The notes beneath the pieces are model-generated. The model worked only from the letters and a program-made list of their open reading frames with translations, did not search any database and was not told where the DNA came from. DNA of 64,000 bases from Tetrahymena thermophila SB210. Its lineage: Eukaryota; Ciliophora; Oligohymenophorea; Hymenostomatida; Tetrahymenidae. Position 1 is the first letter of the stretch; each line of letters starts with the position of its first letter. Location of the stretch: positions 868,001 to 932,000 of the forward strand of contig NW_002476426.1 of NCBI RefSeq assembly GCF_000189635.1, read 5' to 3'. Shown piece by piece: positions 1 to 13,200 of the stretch. A program made the translations under genes and the position numbers.

Positions 1-1285
1 TCCTGAAATACATCTGTTACCATCTTCAAAAAACTTTATGGAAAGCATCTAATTTATAAATCAGTAAATTAATTTTTTATGATTTATCTAATAATTATAT
101 ATTTACATCGACTCTTTCTGTTGCTCCGTAAAGTCCTTTGGAAGAGTTAATGAATCCTGGACCAGTTTCGAAAAAGATTAAACCTCTCTTTCCTGCCACT
201 GCACATTTATAGGTTCCATTACTAGTATCCATATCCATAATAGGATCACCTCCTGTTTTGTTTGAAGCTATTTTCTACTAAGTAGCAATATCAAATACAT
301 GAACGTTATGATCGTTGTGTTCATCAGTTACAAACACTTGCTTACCGTCCTTTGAAAATTTTACACATTTTGCAGCTCTGTTACCTCTTCCTAACTATAG
401 CCTAGCCACTATTTCCATAGTTTGGCAATTCCATACTAAAACCAAAGGATTTGGACCTCTTTATCCAGTAACAACAAGTTTGCGCTAGGGACAAATATCA
501 AGAGACTCAATATCATCATTATGACCTTCGATTTCTCCAACTTAACCTGCCCCAAAAAATTCCTACTTATTAGCATTGATATCTAGCACTATTCCCACGG
601 CAGCTGAAAAATAAACTACTTTACCCTAATCACAAGTATAGTACCTTTTATTAAAGAAAATTTTTACTAAAAAATTATAAAAAAGAAAAAGATTGTTTAA
701 GAATCAGCTAATTTTTTACAAGTTTGATCTACAGTCTTCGCATTTATAGCCATTTATGTATTCTAACTAGAGTTTTGTTGAAGGAGCAGATGGATCTATT
801 TAAGGAGCTAACAACAAAATAAAATAGTTAGGACTTGAATTTTAAAATTGAAAAAATAAATAGTTACGATTAGAGGGTGCTTTAAGAGCTCCAATCCATG
901 GCTTTACAGCCATAAACTTTTCTGCTTCAGGGTTATTTTCTAATTCAAATAATCCATTATCCTATTTTTTATGATAGATTTAATAAATTAATAATTTATA
1001 ATATTGCCATAAAAAATATTGAGCAATAAATAAAATATTTCAAAAAATTTCATAACTAATTTATAATTTTTATTTTAACAATTTGAATTAGTTATTAAGT
1101 GAATGATATAAGCCAAATACCTCTTCAGGCTTTTGATCTTTAGTTTCATATTTATTGATTTGATTTCCTGCCTTGTCTAATTTTGTTTTTCCGAATTCTA
1201 ATTCAAGATCTTCATCAACTTCACCTCCTTCGTAGGCATCTGGTTCTTTAACTTAATTATTTCCTGTACTTGTTCCACAACCCAT
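1..1285 (-). CDS. EMAP-like (EML) HELP/WD40 microtubule-associated protein, partial
   Basis: The reading starts at ATG 1285 and runs off the left edge; about 270 residues are present. Apparent exons are 1285-1121, 961-720, 644-107 and 48-1, each bounded by GT...AG and in frame when joined. The N-terminus is MGCGTS, so myristoylation at Gly2 with a nearby Cys is possible. Around residues 55-150 it matches the EML HELP region: KPWIGAL, then a GYKCEDCR segment followed by GKVVYFSAAVGIVLD. WD40 blades follow (GHNDDIESLDICPQ, VTGQRGPNPLVLVWN, VKFSKDGKQVFVTDEHND). EML proteins bind tubulin and microtubules in cytoskeleton and cilia, and ciliates have many of them. The family is clear from the HELP region plus the first propeller; the specific paralogue is not. 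The rest of the propeller lies outside the window. Confidence 0.85.
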
Positions 1286-1718
1286 TTGTTTCTTTATTGC
1301 TTACTTACGCTTTTACTACTTAAAATTTTTGGTTGCCTATATTTAGCTTGATTTTTGAAATGTTTTTATTATATTTTTTTTTACTATTTATTTATAAAGA
1401 ATTTATTTAATTATAATGAGGTTGTATTTTAATAAAAAGAATTATTTTTTGTGTGATCAAAAAAACAAAGTATCTTTATTAAAAAAAAACATAATTTACA
1501 AAATACTAAAATTTATTAAAACTTATAAAAATCCAAAATATAAATTAAGAATAGATAGATACTGATTTCGAGATAAGTATAAATATAAGTTTTATAATGA
1601 TTATATAGAAACATTTGTTTCTATTCGAATTTAATATGTATTTTTTATAAATTAAGTAAAATATCTTTATGTAAGTTACAAATTTAATATTATAGGAGTT
1701 TTTATTTTATATTATTTA
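1286..1718. other. A/T-rich intergenic spacer
   Basis: This lies between the start of the EML-like gene and the 3' end of the next minus-strand gene. It is almost pure A/T with homopolymer runs. It should hold the EML promoter and the neighbour's 3' UTR. I see no ORF or RNA gene. Confidence 0.6.
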
Positions 1719-3732
1719 TCAATTCACATAAGTATTTAATCTGTTAGTATTTTATAGTGGCTTGTAATTTTCTTTGCTTTTATTATCATTAGTAATTTAT
1801 ATGCTAGCAGAGAGTATAGATGAATTTATGTCCCTTGAAGTTTGCATTTATTAATTTATTTCACGACTATTGTTATATGATGACAAAGACCCTTTTTATT
1901 TATTTATTAATAAATTAAATTCGAATTATAGCATAAAATGAAACTTAATTAATAGGAAATTACTTTAGGTATTGCATTTACCGTAATCTGCATTGCTGAA
2001 ATAGTGGGGCTTTAAAATAGAAGAGTTGGTTATACTTTATCTTTTAATTGAGTCTCGAGCGGAGTCAATAGTGGATGTGTTAATATTATTTCTCTTATCT
2101 TCTCTTAATATAGAGTTATTTAAATGAGATGAAATAGTATTTTAATTTATTTATCCTCTATTATTAGTATTATTATTGATAAAGCTAGTTGAAGATGAAG
2201 AATGAGGAAGTGGCGGGTGTGATTATAAATATGATTTTTGAGGATAATTAGAACTTTAGCTGGTATTTGTAGTAGTGTTTAGGTACTAATTACTTTAATT
2301 TATAGAGCTCGAAATTTAATTAATATTGCTACTGCTTGGTTTTAGTAATGAAGATTATCTGCTGTTATTGAATGAATTATTTAAGTTATTCTTACTACTT
2401 GACAAATTTTAATAAGATGAACTATGAGTAAGAGTTTGTGTTTACTATAATCCTTTTGTATTAGCTAAGGAAGATTGAGATGATGAATTAACCAAATTGT
2501 TTAAATTTGTTTGTGTATTAAGTTATTTTGACTAATTTTAATTTTGAATATTTTAACTTGAGTTATTTAGTTAGCTACTTGCACTTTCATTCACTTTTAC
2601 TTTTTATGAATCTCCCAAATTTGCCCCTTAATGATGCTAAAAATATATTTATTATTTGCTATTAAAACTTGGAGTGTGTCTATCTTTCTCAATTACAGCA
2701 CTCTTTTTTAGATACTAGCTTGTTTGAAGTTATGAAATTTACAATTTTTTCTATTTATTTATTTTTTAAAAGGAAATCAATCACCTATTTAAGAGCTAAA
2801 TCAAAATAAAATTAATTACATCGTTGCTTGCATTTGTATTTGTGTTGTTATTGCTGAATACTTGAGAAGTATTTGTCAATATTTGTGATGAATTCATATC
2901 TGTCTAGGTGAGTATTCTTTGTGTATTTGGCTGAGTAATCTGTTGATTATTATCAAGATTTATGCTTGATCCAGGATTAAACATGTTAACTTAAGGAACA
3001 TTTGATAAGATTATTGAGTTTTTGAAATTTTCTTTTTTGTGAGAACTTTTGTTTCTCATAGGAGAATTTACTATACTGTACTGTGATTTCTTTTACCATA
3101 CATCATGAACTTTTTTGATTTGAAAAAAAGTATTTTGATTGCTTGTTGAAAGATAAGGAAATATAATTTTTAACTGATAAATCAAATTTTCTTAAAGCAG
3201 ATGTTAAGTAAATAAATAATCAATCTAGCTTATAAAAATATATTTAAAAAAATGAAAGAAAAATGCAATAAATAAATTACCTATTAATTAAATTATTAAT
3301 TATAGATTTTGAGTAAAAATCTAGCAATTGTTATTGTACTACTCGTTAAAGTCGAACTGCTGATCATTTTCATTTCTTTGAGACTGAATCTTTTTAAGTT
3401 CTAAGTAATTTTTTAATTTTTTTAAGAATCAGTTGACATTATATTTGGTAGAATTTATTCAATGATTGATAATATGTAAATAATTACCACTAATTGTGAA
3501 CTTGTCTTCACAATCTTTAATTTTTGTTAGCAGATTAAAAAGTTCATCAAGATATCCTTAAACTTCTAATCTCTGCATAATAACATTTATATTAGAATAC
3601 TTTTTGACTTCATTTTGGATTCTGCGCTTAAAGGGATGTGTTTGATCTTAATTAATTATGTCCTATTAATTATTGTAAAAAATAAATACTATTAACCTAT
3701 TTGCAATGGTAAAAAAATTGAAATACTATCAT
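1719..3732 (-). CDS. Ser/Asn/Gln-rich protein of unknown function
   Basis: Not recognised. Six apparent exons (3732-3697, 3662-3488, 3400-3281, 3109-2820, 2750-1982, 1891-1719) join in one frame to give about 520 residues ending at TGA 1719. The first intron would be only 34 nt, so the start is the weakest part. Residues 1-70 are the most ordinary (KRRIQNEVKKYSNINVIMQR, then LDELFNLLTKIKDCEDKF) and look helical. The remaining four fifths is low complexity: runs of Ser, Asn and Gln with basic-Ser patches such as KSSHKKENF and SARDSIKRQS, typical of disordered regulatory proteins. No catalytic motif or membrane segment is visible. The long run without TGA and the consistent splice phases argue that it is a real gene. 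Confidence 0.6.
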
Positions 3733-4483
3733 TTTTCTTGCCTAGCTTAAGTTTTATTTAATTTTGATTAATTTAAGATAAATCCTATTTATGTAAATAG
3801 AGTAATAAACAAATGCTTTTTTTAAGTTTATCTGTTGATATAATATTTGGCAATTATATTTTGTAGTTAGTTATTAATATTTATAATTAGGTTGTTTTGG
3901 GAACAAACGAATTATTAAATTAATTTGCTTTAATATTTCATTTGTTTTTAAATTTGAATATTTCCATTCACCAAATAATGATTTAATTAAAAAACAAATA
4001 AATGTATTTGAATTAATACTTTTGTCTGACAGATTTTCATTTTTAACAACTATATCTTCTATTAATTACTCTTATACCAATCATTTATACAAATCTTTAA
4101 TTTTTCTTTCTTTAGAGATTAATTCTAAAATAATCCTCTGAACTTTCTTAAAAATTATAAATATTTTTTTAAATAAATATAATCAAATCAATAAAACATT
4201 AATTTAAAGCATATAAAAAATGAATATCTTAATAAGTTTAAAATTAGATTGCAAAACAATATGAATAAAGAAATGTTGATAGATAGATAACAATAAATAT
4301 ATATATATATGAAAGATATATTTATAGATAGATACAAATATTTATAATATAAACAACACTATTTTTAAAATATTAATTTAAATTTAAAATGAGGTATTTT
4401 TTAATCATTAATTATTATTGAATTTATTTTAACGAAGAATATTTTTGCATTTAGCTTTATATTCACAGTAAATTTTTTTCTTT
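3733..4483. other. A/T-rich intergenic spacer
   Basis: This separates two co-directional minus-strand genes. It contains short ATAT runs and degenerate GATA steps near 4260-4340. No supported gene or RNA was seen. The promoter of the Ser/Asn/Gln-rich gene should lie at its left end. Confidence 0.55.
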
Positions 4484-5576
4484 TCAAAGTTGATCTCTCA
4501 TGCGAAGATACTCTTATAAATTAAAACTCTTATCGTCTACTTAGTTTATGCCTAATAAATTAAAAAAAATATATATATATCTTATCAAATAAAATTTTAT
4601 ATGGAAATTTATATTCATAAAGAAAATTTATTTACAATCATTCAATTCACTTTAATCAATATCATCACAACTTGTTCCACTTGAATTATCATCGTCGTCT
4701 TCTCCTTCCTTTTATTCTTTCTCTTCAAAATCTTATTCATCACCATCTTCATCGTTTTCAGTTGGATCATACTCACCATCACCTTCTTCATTTTATTCAG
4801 CTACTGTTTAGATTAAACTCTAATAATTAACTTCTACTTAAGGGAAGAGGTTACTAGCAAGTTAATTTAATGGAACATTTCTTTAAAAGGGATTTTAAGG
4901 TTATTATTGTTATTATTAAGGAATATTTTAAAATATATTAATTCCACTTTGACTACTTGACTAAGATGTCATACTTTATTGACCTATTATTGATTTACAA
5001 AGTACATATTTATTTAAGTAAAAGCATTATTAAAAGGCATATGAAATATTATATATATTATCAATTTTCCAAAAGTTATAATATTTAAATTTAAATCATT
5101 TTTATTTTAAAGATAATATTTCTGACAAATAAATTATTTTAGAATCAAAAATGAAAAAATGTACTTGCAAAAATGTTAACTCCCTAATTTTAAGCATTAT
5201 TCTAAGCAAATATGTTAAATCCATTCTAAGGTTGCTATTAATTTTGATTATTCATCCCAAGATTATTGTTTTATTATGAAAAGATATTCACTCCACTAAT
5301 ACTTTAACCATTTGTTTAGAAAGGATTATTTTATTGTGAGCTATTTAAAGTACTACTTTGTGACAAATTAGTGGTGCTGTTTTATTGAGGTAATTAATTA
5401 TTGACATTAATATTATTCTACTACAAAAAAGTGTTAAATGGAGTGTGATATTATTTAAATTTAGACATATCTTCCCCAAATGTGACGGTATGATTTGAAT
5501 AGTAGTCTTAGGGATTGAGGGGCTTTGTTTGTTAGCCAAAAGATATACAGCTACTTGATTCAGATTCTATTTCCAT
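4484..5576 (-). CDS. Small acidic protein with repeated NIF motifs; possible FG-type nucleoporin
   Basis: Exons 5576-5165, 4983-4636 and 4551-4484 join in frame to about 275 residues. The N-terminal half has two FG dipeptides (ISFGQQ, VTFGED). The middle is Asn/Gln-rich with four spaced copies of a short hydrophobic motif: GVNIFS, GFNIFA, GVNIFA and GINIFQ, near residues 95-155. Two NPF tripeptides and one NLF are also present. From about residue 200 the chain is strongly acidic (GDGEYDPTENDEDGDEQ), followed by a short ordered end (NLQEYLRMRDQL). FG nucleoporins carry such spaced aromatic motifs in Asn/Gln/Ser-rich disorder. From memory, Tetrahymena micronuclear Nup98 paralogues use NIFN-type repeats in place of GLFG. 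The nucleoporin idea is inference from motif style; NPF motifs could instead mean an endocytic EH-domain ligand. No membrane segment is visible. Confidence 0.7.
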
Positions 5577-6251
5577 ATACTTATTTCTTGTTATAAATAT
5601 TTAGATTTATTTTCTAAATTATTTTTACAAAATCTGATGAGACTCTAATTTTCATAAAGTATAAGATTCCTCTATTTGAAAATTTAGAAATTATTTACCG
5701 CGCAATATAAAAATGACTGTTAAATTTATTAATTAATTTACTAATTATTTCTGTATAATTTTAAATATTCGCCAAATATTTCTTCAAATAAACACAAAAA
5801 AAATTCTTTAAAAAAATATCAAAATCATATTCTAATATAATATATAATATATAATAAATATTTTCCCTAATAATTTAATCCTAATTTAATTCTAATTTTA
5901 TAATACTGTTTATAAGTCATATTCATTTTTTATTAATAAATTATAATAATCCTTAATAGTTATTTTGAATACTTAGCAGTTTATGGAAGAATAAAAATTA
6001 TTTTTTTATTTTTTATTAAACATCAAATTCTTTAAAAAAAATGAATACTCATAATAGATTTGGTGAATTTAAATATATTTTCAACTAATTGAGTGTATAT
6101 ATCTTGTTGCAATTTTATAAATTAATTATAGTATATTTATATTATTTTCAATTAATAAAATTACAAATATTTATTTCTTTAATTGTTTATTTGTAAAAAA
6201 CGTTCTAAGCAACATACATAAAATAAAAGCTAAGCTACTAAATCTTTAACA
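5577..6251. other. Divergent intergenic region
   Basis: This lies between two divergently transcribed genes, so it should contain both promoters. It is very A/T-rich with long A and T runs. No motif stood out as a specific regulatory site, and no RNA gene was seen. Confidence 0.55.
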
Positions 6252-9200
6252 ATGATTGAAGAAAAGAATAGTATATAAGATCATGAAGTGATAAAAATGC
6301 TTAAAAATAAAAAATTATTGAATGAGTAAGATGTTACTACAAAGCTAGATGTGCTAAGCTCAAATTTATCTAAAGTAATATGTCTTTTAACTTCAATTCA
6401 AATCATATTTCTGATATAATTTTTTCTTGTTAACAGGATTTAGATGCTATTTCTGTATGGGATGAAATGAAATATGTTGATATATAACCTCACATAAATT
6501 AAATAATGTAGTATTCAAATTCCTATAAGACTAAAATCTTGAGTCTTTCAGTTTTGAAATCTTAGATAAAAGTAAAAAATTGTTTATTTTTCTGGAAAAT
6601 GATTCATATATTTTATACCTGCAATTTTATTCATTAAGCTTTGTGATTTAAAAAAAATTTTGATAATTTAAATAATTTTAATTTATCATAGTAAATAAAT
6701 TATTTTAAATGAAAGTTAAATTGGATCAATTTATCAAATGAAGATGTTACTGAAAATACTAAGTAAATAACTTAAATGTTGGAGTTAGAAATTTAAAGGT
6801 ATAAAGGTGAATTAGACTAAGAGAAGGAAGATATTATTAAAGCTTTTTCTGCTGTTTTATTAGAAATCGCTAAATTAGGGAATTAATTGCATAATTTCAT
6901 GCCATAGATGCTTCGAAAATCATTGGAAAATTAAATATTTTGTGAATCTTTCATGAAATTCCTGGTTTACTTGATGTATTTTATTATTTTAGCTAGAAAT
7001 AAATTAGATTCTTCCATTTTTATAATTTTATTTATTGAAATAAATGGCAAGCTTATTTAAAAATTTTTATTTATTTATTAATATTTTTTAAAGTAAAATA
7101 TTTATTTTTTAATTCATTTCTAAAATTACAAAAGAGAAGATATGGAAAGTAAGGAGCAGTTGATTTAATAGCCAGCTGATTTTTTAACATAAGAAATATT
7201 TAATTTAAAAGAGAGTATTTTACATTTAGCTTTTTATGTTTTAGACAAATATGCTGAAAACAAAGATTAAGTCAAAAAAGACTTATGTTAAACAGCTTTA
7301 GAGATTATTTATTATTATTGTACTTTGACAAAATCAGCTTTCTCTACAGAGAGATGCAACTTCTTCTTAGGATTGTTGAAAGAACCTGTTTTCAGAGATT
7401 TAGTTTTGAACTGCTTAGAAGTTTTTTTTAAGGAGCCTTCTAATGTTAAAAAATATAGTATCTTAGAGGAAATAATTAAAGAAATATAAAATCAAATTCC
7501 ATTTGATATAGATGTTTTAAGAGAATAAAGCATTATTCAAAAGGAGCATCCAGATTAAGAACAAAATTTTTTAAAAATGTGTGTATCAGCTAATTAAATG
7601 CTTCTCGCATATGCGATAAATGCTGTCACAATTCCTGCATTGAATATTGTAGATTATTTCAACTCTGATAAATAATTTAGAAATATATTTGGTAGTTATC
7701 TTAACTATATTGAAAAGTTTACTCCAGTTGAATGCTTATAACTATAAAATATCGATTTTTGGATTCAGTTCTTAGGGTAAATTAAAGATACTACCTATGA
7801 TAAGAGTGAAATTTTAGCATATTTTAATGAAACTCTTATAGATCTAGCTTACCATTTAATTTCTTATTTCAGTAGACCAGACTCCTGTCGTATTGAGATC
7901 AATGAAAAGGGAGAAGCTTCAGCAGAGTTTTAAATATCAAATGATGAAACTTTGTATAATTAAAAAAGGACTCTTTTGCATTTAATAATTAACTTAAAAT
8001 ATGACCAATTCCATGAAATTTGTATTCAAAAATTTGAAAAGATGGTAATTAAATAAAAAGATATTAAATTGCTAAAAAGCACATTTTTCTAAAAAAGATT
8101 GATGGATCAGAATGGAATCTAGTAAACATAGAGAGCTTTTAATATGCTTTGGGCGCAGTAATTGGAGGCCTAGATCCAGTAAAAGAAAAGCAATTTTGTA
8201 TTTCAACAATTAAAGTAAGTATTACAAAATAAAAAACTAAATCAAATTATTTATTTTAATAAACTTTAAGAGTTATTTAAATTTGATAGAAACCAGAAGG
8301 AATAAGATAGCTAAGACTATGTTGGTCAATAGTTTATTTTATGTGACAAGCAAATTTGAAATTTTTTTAAAAAACCATTACAATGTTCTAGAATCGTTGG
8401 TATAAAAAATAATCGATTTTATCTAAGATGATTCAAAGTGTATTTAAGTAAGTTTAATTTGATATTTAATTTTAACCATATAATTTTTATGCTTAAATAA
8501 TTAAGGATGTTGCAGTTTATTACTTTAATATCTTCTGTGAAATATTTTATGTCTTTTTTACTACTGAAATGAAAAATGGTGAAATCAAATTTAAATCTTT
8601 AGTTAACAAGTCAAAGTTTATAACTAAATCATTAAGTTTAATTGGTAAATCCAAATTCTACAATTCTTTGATTTTTGTTGTAAAAAAATGTGATGAGAGA
8701 GAAAAATAAGAAGCCCTCTTTAATGCTCTAATTCATCCTATACTTAAAGATGCAGAAAAATACATTTAAGATCATGAATAAATATTAGTCAGATCAAATT
8801 ATCTAGATATTAGGCTCATATTTGAAATTCTTGCAGAAGCATCTTGCTAGTTGAGTGATTTGTTTTTCTTATAAATGAGTATGAATATTAATAATTTCTA
8901 AAAATTTCAATTGAATTTTTAATATTTAAATAGAATTTGATGATGTTAGCAAAATCAAAACATTTTTAGATTCTAAGATTTAGCAAACTTAGAAAAAATA
9001 AAAGTTAGATGATGAAACAATCTCACTTCTAGTATCTCTAAGAGAGCCAATAGTTGCTATAGTTGGAAACTGTTTATAATTTCTACAAAAAAAAGATAAT
9101 ATGTTGACTGAGTAATAGGAATCATCTGCAGCTGAGTTAGTATAAGTTGCCAAAAATATAATTAAAGAGTTCTAAAATCTTGACGATGCATACAAAGATC

Positions 9201-10131
9201 ATACAACAATTTATGTAATTTAACAGTGTATATAAATATCAAAAAAAGAAGACGATATTTCACAACTTACATAAATATTCTTTAGTTCCTGTGAGAGAAT
9301 ATTATCAAAGGAGTAAAATAATCCTTTATACAAAAATCACATCATGAAAAGCTATCAACTTGTTAAAATGCTTTCAAAAAATTATCCTTTGAGTAAATTT
9401 ATAATTTATTAAATTTTATTTTTATATTTAAATATTTAAATTTATAGTCATAGCAAATCAAATTATTAATCAAATAAATACAAATTCGTTATAATTAATG
9501 AATTTTATTATTTGCGGAATAAATAATACAGAAACTGACATTTATCTTTTGAGCTTAGAATCTCTAAATGAAATAGTCTAAGTAAATCATTTATATCTAT
9601 GTTTTTATTTATTTATTTTTTAATTCCTGTATATTTTAGGAAATGAATAAAAATAACGAGAAGGTTAAAACATTTTACTAAAAGCACCTATATGATGTAT
9701 TGAAATGCGTCTTTTAAGCAGCTGTTGATGGATATCATAATAAAGGCATCAAACTAATAATTGAAATTTTAACTAATGTTTTTTCAATTCTTCAAAAAAT
9801 TAAAGTAATAAAAAAATTTTCTTCTAATATAAAAAATATTTTATAAATTACTTTGGTTATATAGCCTTCTTAGAGCTAGAAAAATATGAACAAGAAGCAG
9901 AAAGAAAATATTATTGCAAGTTATATCTTGTAAAAAATTTCTGAAGTAATCAGATAAAAAGAAATTATTGCATTTATAGAAAACAAAAAGCTAATTGAAG
10001 ATTTGCTAAACTCTTGGGATAAAGATTTTAAAGTAAAATTTTAATTTTTAATTTATAAATATCATTTTTTTAAATTAATAAATAAATAGCAAGTGTTTAT
10101 GTCATTCCTAGATGTAGTCAATTGCAGTTGA
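6252..10131 (+). CDS. Large alpha-helical protein, possibly a karyopherin (importin/exportin-like)
   Basis: The start ATG 6252 is followed by a clear first exon to 6374, intron 6375-6436, and further exons separated by A/T-rich introns; there are at least eight. The last exon ends at TGA 10129-10131. The product is about 1,000 residues and almost entirely amphipathic helix. Near the N-terminus it reads SNSYKTKILSLSVLKSQI and then NWINLSNEDV, the usual importin-beta pattern in which helix pairs carry 'TK..aL.iL...i' before a W..L..E element. Further on are NFLKMCVSANQMLLAYAINA and IVDYFNSDKQFRNIFGSYL. There is no signal peptide, membrane segment or catalytic motif. Nuclear transport receptors with HEAT repeats fit the size and composition, but no diagnostic stretch was found. 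Another HEAT/ARM protein is possible. Internal exon borders were not all fixed. Confidence 0.6.
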
Positions 10132-10288
10132 AAAAAAAGTTATCTAATGAAATGAACAATTTATTAAAAAAAATATTAATTAATTTTGTTTGTTTGTTTA
10201 CATAAAAACATAAAATATATTTTGAAATTAAAATAAAAATTTTTTAAAAAATTTATTTCATCAGTTTCGCGTTTTTTTTATTTTTATT

Positions 10289-13200
10289 TCACAAATTCTT
10301 GTTGTTGTTTAAAGCATAGTTTTGATTTGAGCCAAAGAGTTTAGAATTTACTTTGTTTTAAGGTAAAGCATAGTTAGGTTTTTACTATTAAGCTTAAATT
10401 GGAACTTATTGATTTGCAAATTAGGGGATAGGTTGGGCAGGACTTTATGCTGTTTATTAATTCTAAGTAGCTGCTTATGTCATTTAATTTGGATTGGTTT
10501 AAACAGTTTACTAAATTTAAGCAGTTTAGGCTGTTTATGCAGGTTTAAGAGGTTCTTAGTTTGAATTGTTGGAAATGACATTCATTTCTTATTTAAACAA
10601 ATTAGATGGTTTGAAATCAGATTAGTGCTTTGTTGGCTACTATTGTTGGAGCATAGGATTTGGTTAACCACCAAAAGTTTAATTTAACTATTAACTTGGT
10701 TTATTTTAAGTACTTGGAGTATATGCACTTTAGAACCTCTGTTAATTAGTATTAGCTGCATTACTGTTTGTTGTATTTGATAACAAAGGATTTTGGACTG
10801 CTGCAGGTACAGTGTGCTTTTACAATAAAGGATTTACTTTTGTTTCATGTAAAGTATTTCCATGAGTAGGATTTGAATTAGAGCTATTCACCGTTGTGGC
10901 TGGTTATTACTATTAAATTTATGCTTAGCCAAATGTAATAATTCTGCCCTTAGCAATATTGGGCTTAGCCTAAATAGATGAATAATTAGAAGTCTTAACA
11001 AAAGATAAACTTTTTTCATTCTAGCCTTCATTTTCAATAAAAGTCATGAGATCTTATATTTAAGAATCAGGAATACCGTAATACAAAGCCAATTTGCCAA
11101 TCATATTCTTTGTACTTTACTTGGTTGAACGGAATTTAAGCATATTTAATCCTATTGTTGCTAAATTAGAATAAACTGTATTACGATACATAGTTTCATC
11201 TTCAGCAAGAGATGGATCTAGCTTATTAAGCTCATCTTTAATAGAACGGAATATAAGAGCTTCCCAAGCATCATTTTAAGTCCAAATAAAATGATGTTTT
11301 ACTTTTTCTTATATAAATACTTTTTCAGCTGCTGTTAAACGATAAATAGCAAAAGAGAGAGGCATGAATTTTATCAATTATAAAATATCTTTTTTAACTG
11401 ACAAATCATCTAAGTACCTGAAGCACTCAATTACTAATTAATTATTTTATTAAGGAGTTATTTAACTCTTTCCAGACTATCTAAAACATTCTAAAAATAT
11501 TAAGAATATAGCTTAATTCTATGGATCGCTATAATCATAGAAAACAGGAGGGATATCAGTAATAATTTCTTGTTCTTCCTTTACCTTTTCTGTTTATTTT
11601 TCACAATTAACTTCAGAATTTTTGTTTTCATCAATTGATTTTTTATCTTATTTATCCTCTAACACAATACCTTCATTGCTTTTAGCCTTTTCTTCATTTT
11701 TTTCTTCAGTTGCAGCTTCTTCTGAATTTTATTTTGCTTATTCACTGTTTTCTACATTTTCGTTTTGAATTTATGGAATAGTTTCAGCTTTTTCTGTAGT
11801 TTTTTCTTCTTCCTTTTACTTTTCTACATTTTCAGTTTAAATGCTATCCTTGTTTTATAAAGAGTTTTCTTTTTCTTCATTATTAGGCTCATTATTTTCA
11901 GAGGAAGAAGTAATTTTATTTTAACCTTCTATTTCTTGTGATTCACTTTCTTTTTACTAATTTAAGTTTGCTTCTTCTTGAACTTCTTTCTACTATGAAA
12001 CATTATCTAACTTTTCTTCTTATTAAGAATTTATTTCATTTGTCTACTTTTTCCCCTCTTCAATATCTTCTAATTTTTTACTAGGTTCGTTTTCTACAGC
12101 TTGTTATTCAGTGCTAATTTATTTGAGTATGCTATCTTCCTTAACATCCTAAGCCTCACTTTAATTATCTGATTAAGACTTTCTGCCTTCCTCTTATTTC
12201 TGAGATTAATTAAGTTTTTCTTATTACAGTTAGCGATTCTTCGTAGTACGAGATTGGATTTCACTAAGAATGACAGAGATATCTAAGTTGAGAACATCAA
12301 TATCAATGCTATCTCCCTTTGTTTAAATAACGCTATTCATGAGATAGTGACAAGAATCTTTAAGTTTTTTATCTTTTACTAAACTAAGCTAGTTAAGATT
12401 ATCAATAAGACCCTTTTAGAAGTAGCTTTATATTTAAGTTCTGTCTTCTTTTGTAATACAGTCAAAATTACTGTCTAATCCTGGAAGTTATGTATTAGGT
12501 GAAATAATCAAAGATTAGTCAAGATCAACTGGTTATTCTTGTATTTTCTTTTAGACATCTGTAGAGTATGGAGAGAAAAATGACTAGAAGTTTAAAGCCT
12601 TGTGAGGGTTGAGCTTTTTAGAAACCTCTTCAGACTCATAAGAGAAATTAGGTCTAGAATCGACTTACTTGATGACATTATCCAGATCGTATTAAATATT
12701 TCTAATCTAATTTACTTCATAGACAAGCTATTTACGAGCAAGGTCGTGAATAGAATTTCTCAAGTTGTTTGAATTATTAACTAATTCTTCATACTATCCA
12801 CTTAGTTGATTATTATACTCTCCAATATATGTATCCATCTCTTTTAAATCTTATCTATATATGCCATCAAGTTCTTCTTTTTACTTTTGAGTAATTTTTA
12901 ACTTGTTTACTACTGTTAGCTTTCTATCTTTCCTATTATTAAATAATTAAACATTTTAATAGTGCTTAATATCCATATAAATTTATAAAATTTCTTTTTT
13001 ATGCATAAAGAGCCATTTTATTACTTATAAATTGATTAAATAAAAATTTAAATGAAAAAAAAATACCATTTAGGATTAGATTTTGCTACATCGGACTCAA
13101 TCAACTATAAGAAAAGTGTCAATTCTTCAAGTTCTTTATTTACTTAAGTCAATTTTTCTTTTTACTTTTCGAGATCGTAAACTTTTTGCTTAAATGTTTT

